NCBI GenBank assembly: GCA_008973525.1
Contig: WACJ01000124.1
Span: forward strand, 558,001-622,000
Reading direction: 5' to 3'
Source of the DNA: Stenopsyche tienmushanensis
Taxonomy: Eukaryota > Arthropoda > Insecta > Trichoptera > Stenopsychidae
DNA length: 64,000 bases
This document shows, piece by piece, positions 13,401 through 28,400 of the stretch. The notes beneath the pieces are model-generated. The model saw nothing but the letters and a program-made list of their open reading frames with translations. It was not told the origin of the DNA and made no database searches. Both the position numbers and the translations under genes were made by a program. Numbering within the stretch: position 1 is the stretch's first letter; each line of letters begins with the position of its first letter.

Positions 13401-16400
13401 ATGCAATATGATTTACACAGTCCCAAATTATATATTTTTTTAAATTTTCTGTTAATGTTGATGATTTATTTCCTATTTTATTCAAAATATCTCAAAACAT
13501 ATTCTTAATGAAATTTAAAAAAAAAGAAAAAAATTGCTTTAAAAATTAAAAATTCAACTAAAAAAAAAAACCTTCACTTAATTAATGAAGATAATAACGA
13601 AGAAAAGCGAGTGGCTATCAAAATGGAAGAACACATTTGGGTCATGGATTTAGGCTTCTATAAACCATGGCTTTGGTGGTGTTTTGAGGATGTAAACAAA
13701 TTGCAATCGAAGAGTGAAATTGTATTATTTTGTAGATTTTATTTATTTTGCTTCAGTATTAAAGTGTGTTTAAGTAATATCCTATCATAACACAGCTCTA
13801 TCCATCTAGACGTGCGGTGTCTATGTTTTTTTGTCTATCCTAGCGTAGACAAGGTCTTCCAACGTATCTACTGTCACTCGGTCCCGAATTTAATACAACA
13901 TGAGTCGGCGTCCGTGCTGCATGACCTGCCAAAGTATACGTTGGATTCGGACGAAGGTGGTAATTGTGGCTTTGCTGTACATGTCCATGACCTCTCGATT
14001 GGACCTCACGACTTCGAAGCTTGAGATCTCGTTCCGGAAGGGATCCAAATTACTACTTTATTTGTGTTAATTTGTCTATACCCGACAAAGATGCTCCTGA
14101 ACTATTGATCATGGACAACCAAGCTTAGCTAGATCTGATATTACTAATGAGGTCAGCACATCATCCTGAAGTTCCCTTTTTTAGCAAAACTATAGTGATT
14201 GTCGAGTTTATTTACATTATTTACCGCCATTTATATACTTATAAATAATGGTAAGAAATATTTATAATAAATACAATTTATTCATAATTGTCTCAATACA
14301 AATTCATTGTAAAAGGGCTGAAAAGTTTGATTACTTTCTTCTCTCGCATTTTTATGTATATGTAGTATTTCATTAATACTGCAAGAAATTATAAGAAAAC
14401 TATGCTGTATGTTCGTGGACTGTGAAAAATATTAAGAGATGTCGACGACTGTAGTGTTAACTCGACCGCTCGTATAGTCACTTAATGAGGTAGCTCCTTT
14501 ATGCAACTTTGACGTCCACTCTTAGCCTCACTTCAGAATCACACAGTAAAGACCTTTAGTTTAATTATTTATACGATCTCCATGAAACATAAAGATGAGG
14601 TTTTATGGCTAACAATTCCTCGGGTACGACAGGCAGCTTAATTTAAAAAATAAATTAGCTCTGTTTTATGCCGCATCCTCGACAGAAACATAAAAAAGCT
14701 CTCCGCCGATTCCGTTCGAACTGAAAGTTTTTTTCATCGGCACTAATACCCGAAAACAAAGCAATGTGCAAATCGAATTTTCTCCGTTACGCATTTCAGT
14801 AAATAAAATTTACTGGAAAACACCCTCGGTAAATTTTACAGTCACACCCCATTCCTTAGCATCAAACTATTTGCCATAGAACTGAGCAGTTTCTTAAACA
14901 TTATAAGCTTGACATAAAGAATACAAAACGTGCTCTCTGCCATAAATACGCCCAGATAATATTTACTCGATGGCAGAATTGAATTAGGGAGCGATCCCTG
15001 CCTGAAATAAGTTCTTGTTTGCAAGCAAACAGAAGAAAAAATTGAAACCTGAACTATAAATTGATCTATCAGACGTATCTTATATTTCAATAATATTACC
15101 AATCGAAATAAAATTTATTTAATATTGGAATGGATATCCAACAATATGAAATAGCGACAGTTTGAAGCAAATATATATGGCATTCGTTTTTAACAACGCA
15201 TGTGTCGACTTGCATTAATGTCAGTGTAAAAATACACTATCGGTATCGGCGAATGAATGTCAATTTTAATGACAATCCTTAAAAATGTGAAAGCGTACGT
15301 TTAACTAAAAGCTTGTATGGAAAAAATGTATTTTATTGATCGTCGAAGTTTGCATTTCAACAAGGACGGAGTACTCGATATTTTCAGTTTATGTTACATC
15401 GCGTTAACAAACTAAATGCTATGACAAAACTCTTTCAAATACAAAAAATATGGTAAAAAGCTAATATATTAGATCAATATAGATTAAATTGATTTTAAAA
15501 GCAATATTGTTCTAGTAGTGTTCTTCATTGTTGATGCACTGCTGAGAGCGAGTTCACAATTTTTCCAACAATCATACCAACATTTTTGAAAGAATACGTG
15601 CCATTTTTTAACGTATCGCATTACAAAAGGCTGACAAAATCATTGGTTGATGTTTGTAAGCCTTAACTTTGAAGCGTCTCCATAGAAAAATATCCCAGGG
15701 GTGAAATCTGGAGATCCTGCTGGTCAAATAAAAAACATGCGTCCAGGGAACAGCTGTCTCAGCACTTCGAGCAATTTTCTTGCAATATGGGGATATTGTC
15801 CCTTTTTGTTAAAATCATGGATTTTGAAATTGGATTGAATTGATTTTAACTCTAAGAAAATTAAAATCATTTCAATATGTCAATACGAGGTACCGATAGC
15901 AGTGAAATCGCCCCTTTATAAAGTATATGCTAATGATCACAACACTTTCCATCGAACACCAAATAGTAACACGATCACTATGAGAAGCGTTACATGTAGT
16001 TCCCGAGGGTTTCTGATTACTGCAATAACATACGTTTGGTTTATATGTGTGAACATTCATACATGAAGCATTTTGAAGGATGTTCTCACAGATTTCTATC
16101 CAATTTTGTCAAACATGTTCTAATAGACGATAGTCGGAAGAAGATAGTCAAATAATAAGAAATTGAAATGTACATGACGGTTTAATTCCTTTTAAAATGC
16201 TTTCATATTGACGTCTAATCGTGCTATTTAATGATATGTAGCTTTTGCAATAAAGTTGGACTCAATTAGTAAGCATGATAGGAAGTTGAATGAAGGAATG
16301 ATGAAGAACCCGAGGGATTATCCAATCAGAATTCAAGCAATGAAATTCATCTGAATCTTGCGGTAAAAAGACTTTTAGATTCGATTTTATAGATAATCAG

Positions 16401-19400
16401 AATGTTTCTTAAGAATTTAAAATGAATGTAAGCAGATAAATTTATTTGATTCATAGCATTGTGTCCATTTAAAAATGTATGTGTTTTAATAATGCATGCA
16501 ACTATGAACTCAGAAGTACACGGAACGAGTCGTTCCTTTGACATGTTGTCTAAAATAATAGCGTAGTATTTAGGTATCGTATTATAATACGAAAAAAATG
16601 CATTTTCATGTAACACGAGGAATGCCCTATTATTCGAGCACCGTTTTGAAATGCGATACCATCGAATGCTAAGCATAAACGTCCATAAAGAAGCGTGCGA
16701 AATCAAGAGCTAACATTGGTGAATTATCCGATTTCACATCGAGATCCTCAAAGACCCGCATGAAAGCGCTGGATAATTGGTTGCCAGATGCATTTTCAAT
16801 TGCAAATGCACTAGGAATGTAGCGTGTCCTTTGAAATGCAGACACGACAATAATTCCTGCTAGAATATGTCGCGATGCTGGGAACGGCCGGACATTGCTG
16901 CCATGTAATTATGGCGAGTTTATCGAAATTAGTTTGTGTTCACAGCCATAACTGGATGAATTTTCAAAGCTGACATCCTGTCCGAATACCGCCGTTGTGA
17001 GATTAAAGAAAAAGGACATAAATCAATTCGCAAAGTGATTATGTAGCAATTTATGGGCATAATTACGGCGAAATCCCGTACATTTCGCGCAGTTTTTCCT
17101 CCCGCTTATTATGCCGTGAAGATTTTTTTATCGCCGGTTGTAATTAAGAAGAATAGAAGGCGTCTACCGTTGCGTAGACGTGTTTATATTATTAAGGTTT
17201 GCTTATGTGGGTGGTTAAAGTACTAATTGAGGCCAATTTATTAGAATTAACTGGAATCATTAGAGGCGGCACGCCGCTGTCCATACAAAGGGCAGGGGCC
17301 ATTTCATGCAGGACGTTTGTAATTATTGGACATTAGTGTACGAAATTAACCCACCTACCCTTAATTGTAGGACATTACGATCATTTTCCGATCCCCTATT
17401 GATTGCTGCGTCAATACTGAGCACTCAAAAACATTCACGTGAAAAATTCATCAATACATCGAATGCTCGCCGATACATCGAATGTAGCTTATGTTGTATG
17501 ACGACGCATCCCCACGGCGGTTGAGTTACAGAAAAGACGTTATTTAAATAAATTATAACGAAAACATTGAATAGAAAAGCATTGGCAAAAGCGATCATTA
17601 AAATTTGTAAAGCAAAAAAGTTTTTTAATTAGTACGGCCACAAGATGGATCGGCGCATTGCGGCCGAGAGGGTTAACAATGAGTACATCCTTTGTCGTTG
17701 CAATCATTTACAAGGGGACGATACGTCATCGTAAAATTTCAGGTCAGTGACTTCAAACTTCAGGGATGGATTTATCTACAGCGAGCTAATGAGCTTTTAG
17801 ACCTGGAGCTCTCCAGGACCCAGTTTGTCCCACGAGATGAAGCCATTATATCGTTAAATACAAATTGATTAATAATATATTAGGTTGCTTGCTAATTAAT
17901 TTGGGGGTTTATTTACAATGGTGTAAAAAATGACAAATTTGATGTGCATGCTATTAAATGGCAATATTTGAGAAATAGCATGATTATTTGTTTATATTAT
18001 CTTAGAGGGTCATCCCGTATGGCGACATTTTTTTGGGATTTTTTTTTGACGAACTGAATAAACATAGAACTGCAAAATTTTTATCACATATTTATTCATA
18101 TTTTAAGTACACTTGACAATTTTTTCAGATTGAAATCATTTCTCATAGCTGAAATACACGGCGACTCAAAAAAGCGTTCTCTAGTTTCAATCTTGCGTCA
18201 TTTTGCGCCAGCTATCTTCGCCTGCTGGAAAATTTTGATGTTTAGGATTTGCGTCTGTAGAAAATTTGTGATAGAAAGTTGCTCAAATTTCTTCCTTAAT
18301 TTCTTTGGGATGATGTGAACAAGGGGTGAAGCAAGACACCGAAGTGCAAGAGACGGAGTCCGATTCTCCGCCTCATTGAGTTATCGAATGCACGCTCCAA
18401 AAGTCTCTTCAACTCTGTAGCTTCAAAACGACCCCGAATATCAGAAAATCATTTTATTCACATATTCTACACTATATTTGGATACAATTTATGCAAATAA
18501 AAATGGTTTTATTGAAATCGATACATGGGATGACCATCTTAATGATTTATACAGGATCATGATGATAAATTTTGATGTTGATGAGATCAGCGAATATTTT
18601 CCGATGAATGTTATTAATTCATGGCATATCATAGATAATCTTAAAGGTGATAAAAAACCTGCAATTTTTGAGATATCGAAATATGCAATTTCTACTTTAA
18701 ATCTGCCTTAGGTTAAAGATGAAAATGTAATTCAAACGTAATGGATCAATAGTATTAGCAGTATTGCGAGATGACAGCTTTTTCAATGTGAAAACCTAAA
18801 TTGATCAAAGCCTAAAACGAAGTGATAAAAAATGAAAATATTTAGTCGAAGACAAAATCTATCTTTAATTTGAAGCAGGATCATGATTTTGGTCGCACTA
18901 ATCTTTGGTTTTTACTGGGATAAATAATTACTCAATTAAAAAGTAATACAAGAATTAAAACAATGTTTAAATCAGAAGTTCCCAACCTTTTTTGGCCTAC
19001 CGTTTCTTTTCTTTAAATCAGAAGTGGGCAACGATCGATCCGTTTCATAAATGATATTTTGTAAAGCCCATTTTTTTGTTATTAAATTAAATACTTTTGC
19101 TAAATCGATAAATTAAATTTAATACAAAACATCTTAGACGCATCCCAATAAGCCAGATATAATATTGGAAACAAAAAATGAAAGATATTTAAAAATGTCT
19201 GTTGAAATGCTTTCAATGTTGGCATTGGACCACGAATACCTATTTCGCCACTTTAACACCCTACAGAGGGAGAGGACCTGTATTTTAAATTGTGATTAAT
19301 ATAAAACCAATAAATCACAACGTATAGTGAGAAATTTTTAATAAAATACGTTGAAGTAGAAAATGGCAAAAATTTAAAGCAATAAAAAAGGTGGCAACAG

Positions 19401-22400
19401 AGAAAAATCATACGGGCTAGCTAATATATCGTCGTGTCACAAAGTCAACAGACACATACTATATTTTAGTTATAGAATTTGCTTTCTCGTGGATAGCTGA
19501 AAAATTGATGGTAGACAAACGGTTCATCCACAAAGCGTGAAAAACGTATGGAAGTGCAAAAGCGTTTCACGGATTTCCAATATTGTTTTCATCGAGGATA
19601 TATTGCCATCGACAACAACGTCCTGCGGAAAAACACTCAAAGCAAGAGTTCAATACATATAGGTTTCATGGGAAAACATTCGACTGCTCAAATCTTTGAA
19701 TATTGGGTCTTCAGCGTCTTGTTCGCATGAAAGACAGCTTAATAAGGCGCAAGAAGATGGGGCTATGATTGATTGTAAAACTTCTTTAATTAAAACTCAC
19801 ATATAATACACGGGACGAGTAAAGTAGAGTAATTTAGCATGGAACTTTTCGTCGGGGGAGCGTATTTTTTAACTTATCGCCTAAATCCTTGGAGCGAAGT
19901 GATTCATTCCTGTTATTGCGTTAAGAAGTTAGTCTTCATAATAATTGATGTTTCAATATTTTTTGCGTGACATCATCCGATCCAGCTGCGCACAATGTAC
20001 GTATAAAAATTCCCGACGTATTGTGATATAAGACTAAATTTTGAATCAGCTTTCGTAAATAATCAGGGATGATACAAGAAGCAACCAAATGTATATTATT
20101 TGAAACGAAGCTAAAATTCCAAACAATATCTTAAAGATCGATTAAAATGCATTGGATTACAAGACAATTTTATATCAAACGAAATAGGATATAAGACAAC
20201 TTAAACTGATTAATGTATGGTTTATTTTATATGATTTATATACCTATAAGTAGAATATCATTATTTTTTTCGATGTTTTTCAATAAGAATTTATTTTGAA
20301 TCGATTGTTATTTTAGATAGTCTTGTAACTTAGGAGTAGAAATCATAACTCAATTATCTTAAGAATTTACAGAGAGTACTTTAAGCGCACAATTTTTTAA
20401 TAGCAAATATAAGATATAAAAATGGTTTTAAACTGATCACAATGATCTAGAAAAAGAAAAATGTAACTTATACTTTGTTTACAAATTAAAGTAAAGGAAG
20501 TTTAGTTAAGAAAATGAGCCACGTAACCTACTAATTAGTAGTATTGATTACGAAAAGCTACGGGCGGAAATTGAACGTAATTGATCAGCTTATATACAAT
20601 GTTTACATAAATGAGTTTAACATATATTGATATTAGTTAATTTATTTCTGCTCAAATAAACGACATCTATATGTCTCTCTTCAGATTTCTATCTTATTAA
20701 AGACATCTATTTAGATTCTTGTCTATGCACTGCTTCCTGTAGTGTGGTGATGCGTGGAAAGTGGGTAGTTGTCGGATAGCTTTGACGTGGGAAGATGTCC
20801 TTCCCGCAAGCTTATAGCAGTGATCTCTCTTTCAGTAAATAAAGTATAAAAATTAAGACGAGAGGGGGCAATAACAAACTCACGCGTGAAAGAGGGAAGG
20901 CAAAGCGAAACGAAATTTAAAACTTACCATAAGACAAAAATTAGAAAAAATAGAAAAAAATCAGTGGTATTTTCACCACTAGATTTTATTTTTATTTTTG
21001 CAGCACTTTGCAATTCGAAAGAAACAAAATAGATTTGAAGTGTCTCTAAAATATTAATTGCTTTGGCCTTTGCATTTTCTCCGAAAGATACTCAGAAACT
21101 CTAAGACAGAATGTAAAAACAGGGCTTGATTCTAAGAAAGTCAAGATGTCAAAGTTGATGGAAAATTGTACTGAATTATTAATTTTAAATTAAATTTTCA
21201 TAGCAGCCCATTTTATGTCTCTCGACAATTGCATACTTCAAAAATGCATTTCATGAAATGCAGAGCTTCAATCAAAATATTGAATCAATTTTATTTTTAT
21301 AAATTAATTCAAAAATGTCATAGTAATGTCGGTCAAAATATCTATATCTACATATTTTAAGCACACTTTACTACTATGTTTTTAATTAGTGGCTTTTTGC
21401 AGTACTTCTATGGGATAATTGTCGATGAATTTGGTAAGGATTTCATAGTTTACATATGTTTTTAAAAATGTAGTTGTCAGCCTCATCTGAAAATTTCAAT
21501 TCAAGAGTCTGAATGCTCAACAACGAAACTATCTACAAAATATCTTTCTTCATTATATGGCGATTAAAATTAATAATTGTTAAATGACAATATAATTATT
21601 GTCGCAAATCATATGCATTATGTAATACACAGTCTTAATTTGAAATTTAACCTTCCAATAAGTGTTCAATAGCTGACACTATAAGCTAACATTTAAATGA
21701 CAGTCACTTTATTATATTTATAATATTTATTAATGTTCATAATTGATTTATTTATGATAATGATTTCTTAGATGTTTAGATCATTTTGTGCATATGGTTC
21801 TTATCGCTGTATTAAAATGGAATGATGATACCAGAATTGGAGGTCCTTCGAAACTGAAGGCGTCCCTGGGGAGCTTAAGTTTTTTGCTCCATTGTCGCGG
21901 TCAGCCCAGTTTGTTTATGCAGCATTGTTGCGCGAGTTGCAGTGGATGCAGTCGGCCAATAAGACGAATGCGATCTCGATATGTGATACCGTTACACTCT
22001 AACGGTATTTGGATCACGATAGAAGAGAAACGAAAGACTGCAACTGAATGCGCCAAATATTGAATAAGCGGATTGACTCCATTCAAAGAGAGCACTTCGA
22101 TTGAAGAAACCCATTGGCGCTAGGATTGCGTATAAATAGAGGAAGCCAGCTGTGAAATTGCAACAACGAAATGGCAAGACGACACAAAACTTCATCAAAC
22201 GTCGCTTGCCGCTTCTATCCGCAATATGACACTCGTATCGAAAGCTGGAGAGAGTCACCGATCCATGAAGAACTCGGAGTAAATTTCGAAAAGTGGTACA
22301 CATGTAGAACACAAAGGATTTCGTGTTTATAAATTTAGAATGCAGCTAACAATGTACGTCCAGAAAAAACGAGGGGATACGTCTATCTCTCGTTTGTCGG

Positions 22401-25400
22401 TGATAAAATCAGACAAGAAAGGCAGGATATATGATTTACAGAAAACACAGAATGCAGTTACTGCACAATTTACTGCGGGTTGTTAATGCAGCAGGTGTTC
22501 GCTCGCTAAAAGATTGCATTCTGCAGATTGTCAGGCACATGCCAGCCAAAGGGACTCATGGATGTGCATGTGAATCATATATAAAAGCACTTTTTTCCCT
22601 TTTTATCATCTACAATTCATGTACTATAATGATACATACGAGGTAAAATATTTACAGCTGAATTGTAATGATCGTCCGTGTAATAAATTCGTGTTGTTCG
22701 CTGCATTGCAGCAAGTAAATTGACACCTTTCAATGCACACTTAATAATATAATACTATACTTTAGATTCGAAGGAGATTGAACATCAAACGGGTTATTAA
22801 AGCGGTCGTGATGAAAATTAAAGACGCATATCAAAAGAAGATATTTCATTGTTTTAATGATATAATTACAAATATTAAATGGTTTTATTTTAACGTTAGT
22901 CGTCGTTAAAGATGATGTCCAGTAACAAAAAGTGAAGCATTGTACATTAGCTATTATACATAAATTTTAATGAGGATTGAATGCATAGTTGTTATAGTAA
23001 GTGATCAATTTGCGGATAAAAAAGTAAGCTTCTTTAAATATAAATCAAAAATATTCCCGAATTGCAAAATAAGATGCAGATTTGTGAAGAAACACTGTTG
23101 CAAATATAGGAGTGATTTCGAGATGCGCTTCATAAGTACTACATAGTTCTTTAACAAATCCTTTCACATAAAGGTTGATTACTCAATCTTTAGTAACTAC
23201 AAATGCAGTTTTAGATGCGTTTATTTTGGTGACTCGTTGGGGGAGCGTTCACAAATAAAGCCCAAAAGTTATGTTTTTTCAAAATCTAATACACCAGGTG
23301 ATGAATGTACACTATAAATGATTTGGATGGGGACAGTGTTTATACAATGTAAATCAGGTAAGTTACAGTCAACCAGATCGGGGGTTGCGAGATTAAATAC
23401 TCAAAATTCAATCGGTATTTGGGGTTGGAGATTGATGACAAGCTCCGATTCATCACCTACACGGAGAAGGTGGCAGCGAAGTCGGCCAGCATCGCGGAGA
23501 ACCTGGACAGGTTGATGCCCAACAACAATCAGGAGGCGACTCTACAACGAGGTAGTGCGCAGAGCTAATATCGAACCTGAGAATCTGGGTAGCCAGAAAG
23601 CACGGTCAACTGTGCTACCACTTGACCTAGGTCCTCACCGGGTACGGCTGTTTTGGTAGCTACCTACACAAAATAGGCAAAGAGACCGGCCCGGAGTGCT
23701 ACCACTGCAGAGTGGAGTACGACGATGCTGCACATATGACATTTATCTACCCAGCATGGAGTACCGAAAGGGACATCCTATGGGAGGAGCTGGAAATCAG
23801 CTCGCTCTCCCCTAGCAATATGGTACCTTCAATGTTAACGGATGCTAGGGCATGCGGGAATGCGTGGTGCAATTTGCGTGATGTTTTTTGAAGATTTCCC
23901 CCATTCGCAAAAAAAAAAAAAAAAACGTTTTGGACATTTTTAACAATTTTCGAAACCTGAACACATTAGCATTAAATTAAAATCTACAAAGCTACTTTTT
24001 TGTCTACAAGTATTTAACATTAATTATTGTTAAATAAACGATATCTACTTTTGATACGAGGTGGCTAGGGCTTCGGTAGACGTGGCTATAGTTGTAGCAC
24101 GGGAACATGATTGAAGTATAAACTACTGATTGAATTACGAAACTATTAATATAAATATGTATTAGTCAACACTGTGATAAATAACAAAAGTAACTCTTAC
24201 AAGCGATTATAGAAGAAAAAGACGTTAACAATATGAATGTCAAGAATATTCAAGAATTACTGGTGGAAGAATTATAGTTAAATAAAGCCCAAGATTTGGC
24301 TAGATTTTTAAAGTTATATTTTTTACATGGAAATCATTCCATTTAAGATAAGATATTCCAAAATGCTTATCTCCAAAAAACTAAATTTAACTCAGCCAAA
24401 AGCAAACAATCGTATTTTAAAGTTTTTATCAAAATAAAATGGAAAAAATCTAAAAGAAAAGATATTTTTCCAACCAAAAAATGTCATAAATTGTCAAAGA
24501 TAATCTTATTTGTTTTGCTTTAAATCATCATTGATTGATTTGAATGTCATAATATAGATATTTTCATACAAACGAAAACAATAATGTTAAAGAACATCAT
24601 GACATTGGACTACAATGTCAGCATTATATGATTAATTTTTGTTCATTTGTAGTGAAAATTAAGTTTAATTATTGTTGATAAATTTAGATTAAAATAAGAA
24701 GAAAGGTAGCTGTGACCCTGTATGTAATAATTTAAATTTATATAGAAGTCAAGTTGTATTTTAAAGGTATTAAAACTTAATTAAAATATATTACGTACAT
24801 TTCCAAAAGTATTAATTATTAGGATGAAATTTTATACAGTAAAATATACTGTAATATAATGAAATTATTCAAACGCTTACTACATACATATATCATTTAT
24901 AAATGTGGACGAAAGAAGAGAAATTGGTAAGTACGGGTCTGCTGAGGACATTTTAAAGTAAAATATATAAGAAGAAGGGTCAAAGTAAATCATATAAATT
25001 AAGCTATTTTCGTTGTGACCTTTCTATCGGTGAAATGCTTTCCCAAGGAGGACACAAAATACACACAATCATGAATTAACCATTGCGGATGACGCATAAA
25101 AATAAACGTGATGCTTAAATCGTTTGATCTCCTTTGATAAATCTTCTTTGAGAGGAGGAGAGGCTTTGATATCGACTTCATATCTTTGAGAGGTGCCGTC
25201 AAATAAATCTTTAATAAAACTCAATACCAATACACATGGAGCTCACGTACGGCCATGCTTGCAAGGGACACAAACTTCCCATCCCTTTGATGTTATTTTT
25301 TCATCTCCGCCATATTAATAATTTTTGCGTTAAATAAAAATTATGGTACGACGGCGAAAAACTGTCAAAGAGTGATGGGGTCTATTGAGGGGCTTAAATC

Positions 25401-28400
25401 ACCGCAGCGAAGTATTGAATTTTATAGGTGAGCCGAAGACACCGAATCACAATTCGGGTTTTAAGAACATTTTTTGTATGGAAAAAATAATATACTTGTA
25501 AAATATCAATAGAAAATAAAAAACGTCTCGAATGTTTAATTAATTTGAATGTTGAGGGATATTTTGATGAAATTGGTACGTGAGTCTGTGCGAGTATATT
25601 GGTATTGATGCTAGTTTAATTTTTTAGTAAAGACATTTTTAAATCACTGATCAGAAGCAGCATATTTAAATACCGGATGAACTATTAAATTAGATAGGGT
25701 TGTTAAAATTTAAAGATAAGCCAACGTAAACACCCTAATAGCTATTGTCCATCTTCATCATATGCTTAGAATCACTAATAAATTGAAGTACAATGTATCG
25801 TCATTTTCAAATATGATATTCGATCAAAATGGTGGATGCATATAAAGCAAAATGATATTTTACGAAGAAAAAAAATTAACATTGATCACCATGCTAAACA
25901 TAACCGAAAGCTTCATCCATGTCCATAAACAATATGCCAGCATATTGCTTCGCATTTAAGTTTTTCGAAACAGATTCGAACAGTCAACTAAAGGGAGGTT
26001 GAATAATAAGTACAAGAAAATAAACTGGTAAAACTTAATAAGAAACATATATAAAATTGCACAGTCGATAACAAAACAAATACGCGAAATGAAATATAGC
26101 TCATAGTTATTTTATTGGGCGAACGTAACATGGACGAGAACAACTAATATTTAACAGCCTCCTGTTAATATGATATAAAAAGTATTAATAAAATATAAAT
26201 TTGGGTTAGATAAAAATGCTCAAATCTCATGAGAGATATGTATTCTGTATGGGTTCCTGAGTTCTCAGCTTATTAGGGATCGTTATGGAAGGCGGTATGA
26301 ATATTTGGATAGAAACTTTCAGCTCTGATGCGATTCCACTTTACCGGAATTACGTGCTTAAGTTTTTTCATAGTATAAAATATAAGCTGCCATCTTACAG
26401 TGTGAAATTTATGTGTCAGTTGACATGAAAGGAATATATCATAACTTATATAATATGTCGGGCTTAAAAATTATGTTTGTATTAGGGAAACCGGGAAATA
26501 ATCAAAAAATTTAGACTTATTCGTATTTTTTATCATTAGAATTGCTATACAATAATATTAAGCGAAAAAAGGTTTTCTTTGAATCAAGTATCTGTTTCTA
26601 TTCTTATTAATTATTAGCGATGAAAAATTCTATTATTTGTATTGACCGTGGGAAGACGCGTTCTTACCGTCGGCTTACTACTATGTAAGGCTGTATATTT
26701 TGGAGTGTATGCATGATGTACCACATCAATAAGATAACGCTCATTCTGCAAAATTAATATAAGAAAAATACTATCATCCAACTTATTCATTGAATATTAC
26801 ACCCTTTTATTACTTGATTAGGGATGAAAAACTGCACAAACGATGTCAAATAGTGGTAAAAAGTGATCGAATTTATTATATAGAAAGGATATATGTGCTA
26901 ACTTTTATTAGTCCATATGTTTGGCAATTGCTGTAAATTTTGATTACTTTCCGGTCCCCTAATATATTGATCGCTCGTGTATTTTATGCGTAAACATGTA
27001 CAAAGTGTAAAGATTCCCAAATTCATTATTTTTAAATGAGACTTATTTCGTGCAAATTTTATGTGATGAAGTCATCAAACGTATCTGGGGAAAGCTGACG
27101 GAAATAAGACATGAAGAAGAAATAAATGATATATGAAAAAGCAGTGAAAGCCGGAGTGGTGCGTGCGTGTCGTCCGTCAAGTATGGAAGGATAATACCAC
27201 AAACCGAGATAATAATAAATGTTGCAGTTTAGTGCCGCAATAACGTATGGACCGGAACCATTATCCTCGGGGCCCACTCTGGATGGGGGCTCAGCCAGCA
27301 ACAAACTTGGGACTTTGTTGCCATTTGATGGAAAGAGATTGGCAATAACTCGCACCACACCACTCGTACAAGCGTGGCTACCCACCTTTATAGGCGAGCT
27401 AACGGTCACAATTTAATAGAAATGTATTTGCTCTTCACGCAGTTCTGTGCAGATGCCAGTCTGACGATATGTGGACATTCGTTTTTATCACACCTAAAGC
27501 CGACAATGTCGGTGAACACACATTTTTCCTCGGGAAAACTTCATTGTTCCCTTTTTAAGCAGACCCAGGGAAGAATGAGTGCGGTCGATGCTCGACGGGC
27601 ATGTGTAATTAAAACTAGAGCACTGTGTTTGGGATTGTGACATATGGCGATAATGGCCAAGTCACGATCCGGTAGAATTAATTCAATCAATTTATATGGC
27701 GTGGCACTTGCAGCGACCATATAAAACGGAATGACTCTTTTCATATTAGTTTGGAGTGACTTAACCAGATGCCTCGGGTCACGTTTGATTCAATAATGCA
27801 CGGTTCAAAGGGACCGTAATATTGCGAAGGTAATAAAACTCGACGACCTCTTCAACTTTCCAATCGGAGCACTCGCACTCTCAAATTGTGCTTGTAAATA
27901 AAAAATATGCTCATACGTTGAAAATCGTATTCGGATATATGCTTTCGATGTGAAATGATACAAATGCAAATATATATGTATAGTTTTCGTTAAAAAATGT
28001 GCTAAAATGTCTGAAGAGATTATGTATTTATCACTTTCTATTAACTCGGACATGTGGATATGTCCATGGTCACGGAATAACTGTTGATGCTTCAGTTACC
28101 AGTACAAATAATGGTGAGATCTTTAATACCGCTTTACTTTTCATGAACGACGAATCTTAGTGCAGCTTTATTTACTTACTCTGTGAAGGATTTGATTAGT
28201 CATCTGATCTTTCTTGTTCCCAAGATTGTTGCTACACACATCAGGAGTATTTGGACAATGGTGTCAATCATGCCTTTTTATACAGGATGTTTTTCACATG
28301 AATCGACAATTTATTTTTGGGAATTAAAGGGCTCATTTGCTACGTTTCACACATATGCCCTATGTCCTAAGCGGCCTTATTTGGTGACTCGCACGGTCTT

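Noticed and set aside
16347..16706. 119-codon minus-strand frame
   Set aside because: No recognisable domain. Possibly transposon-derived given the neighbour at 15540-16060, but nothing in it supports that specifically.
27059..27745. Overlapping frames on both strands as a nested gene
   Set aside because: Both strands are open over the same GC-richer patch, none resembles a protein I know, and exons a and b join across it without a gap.
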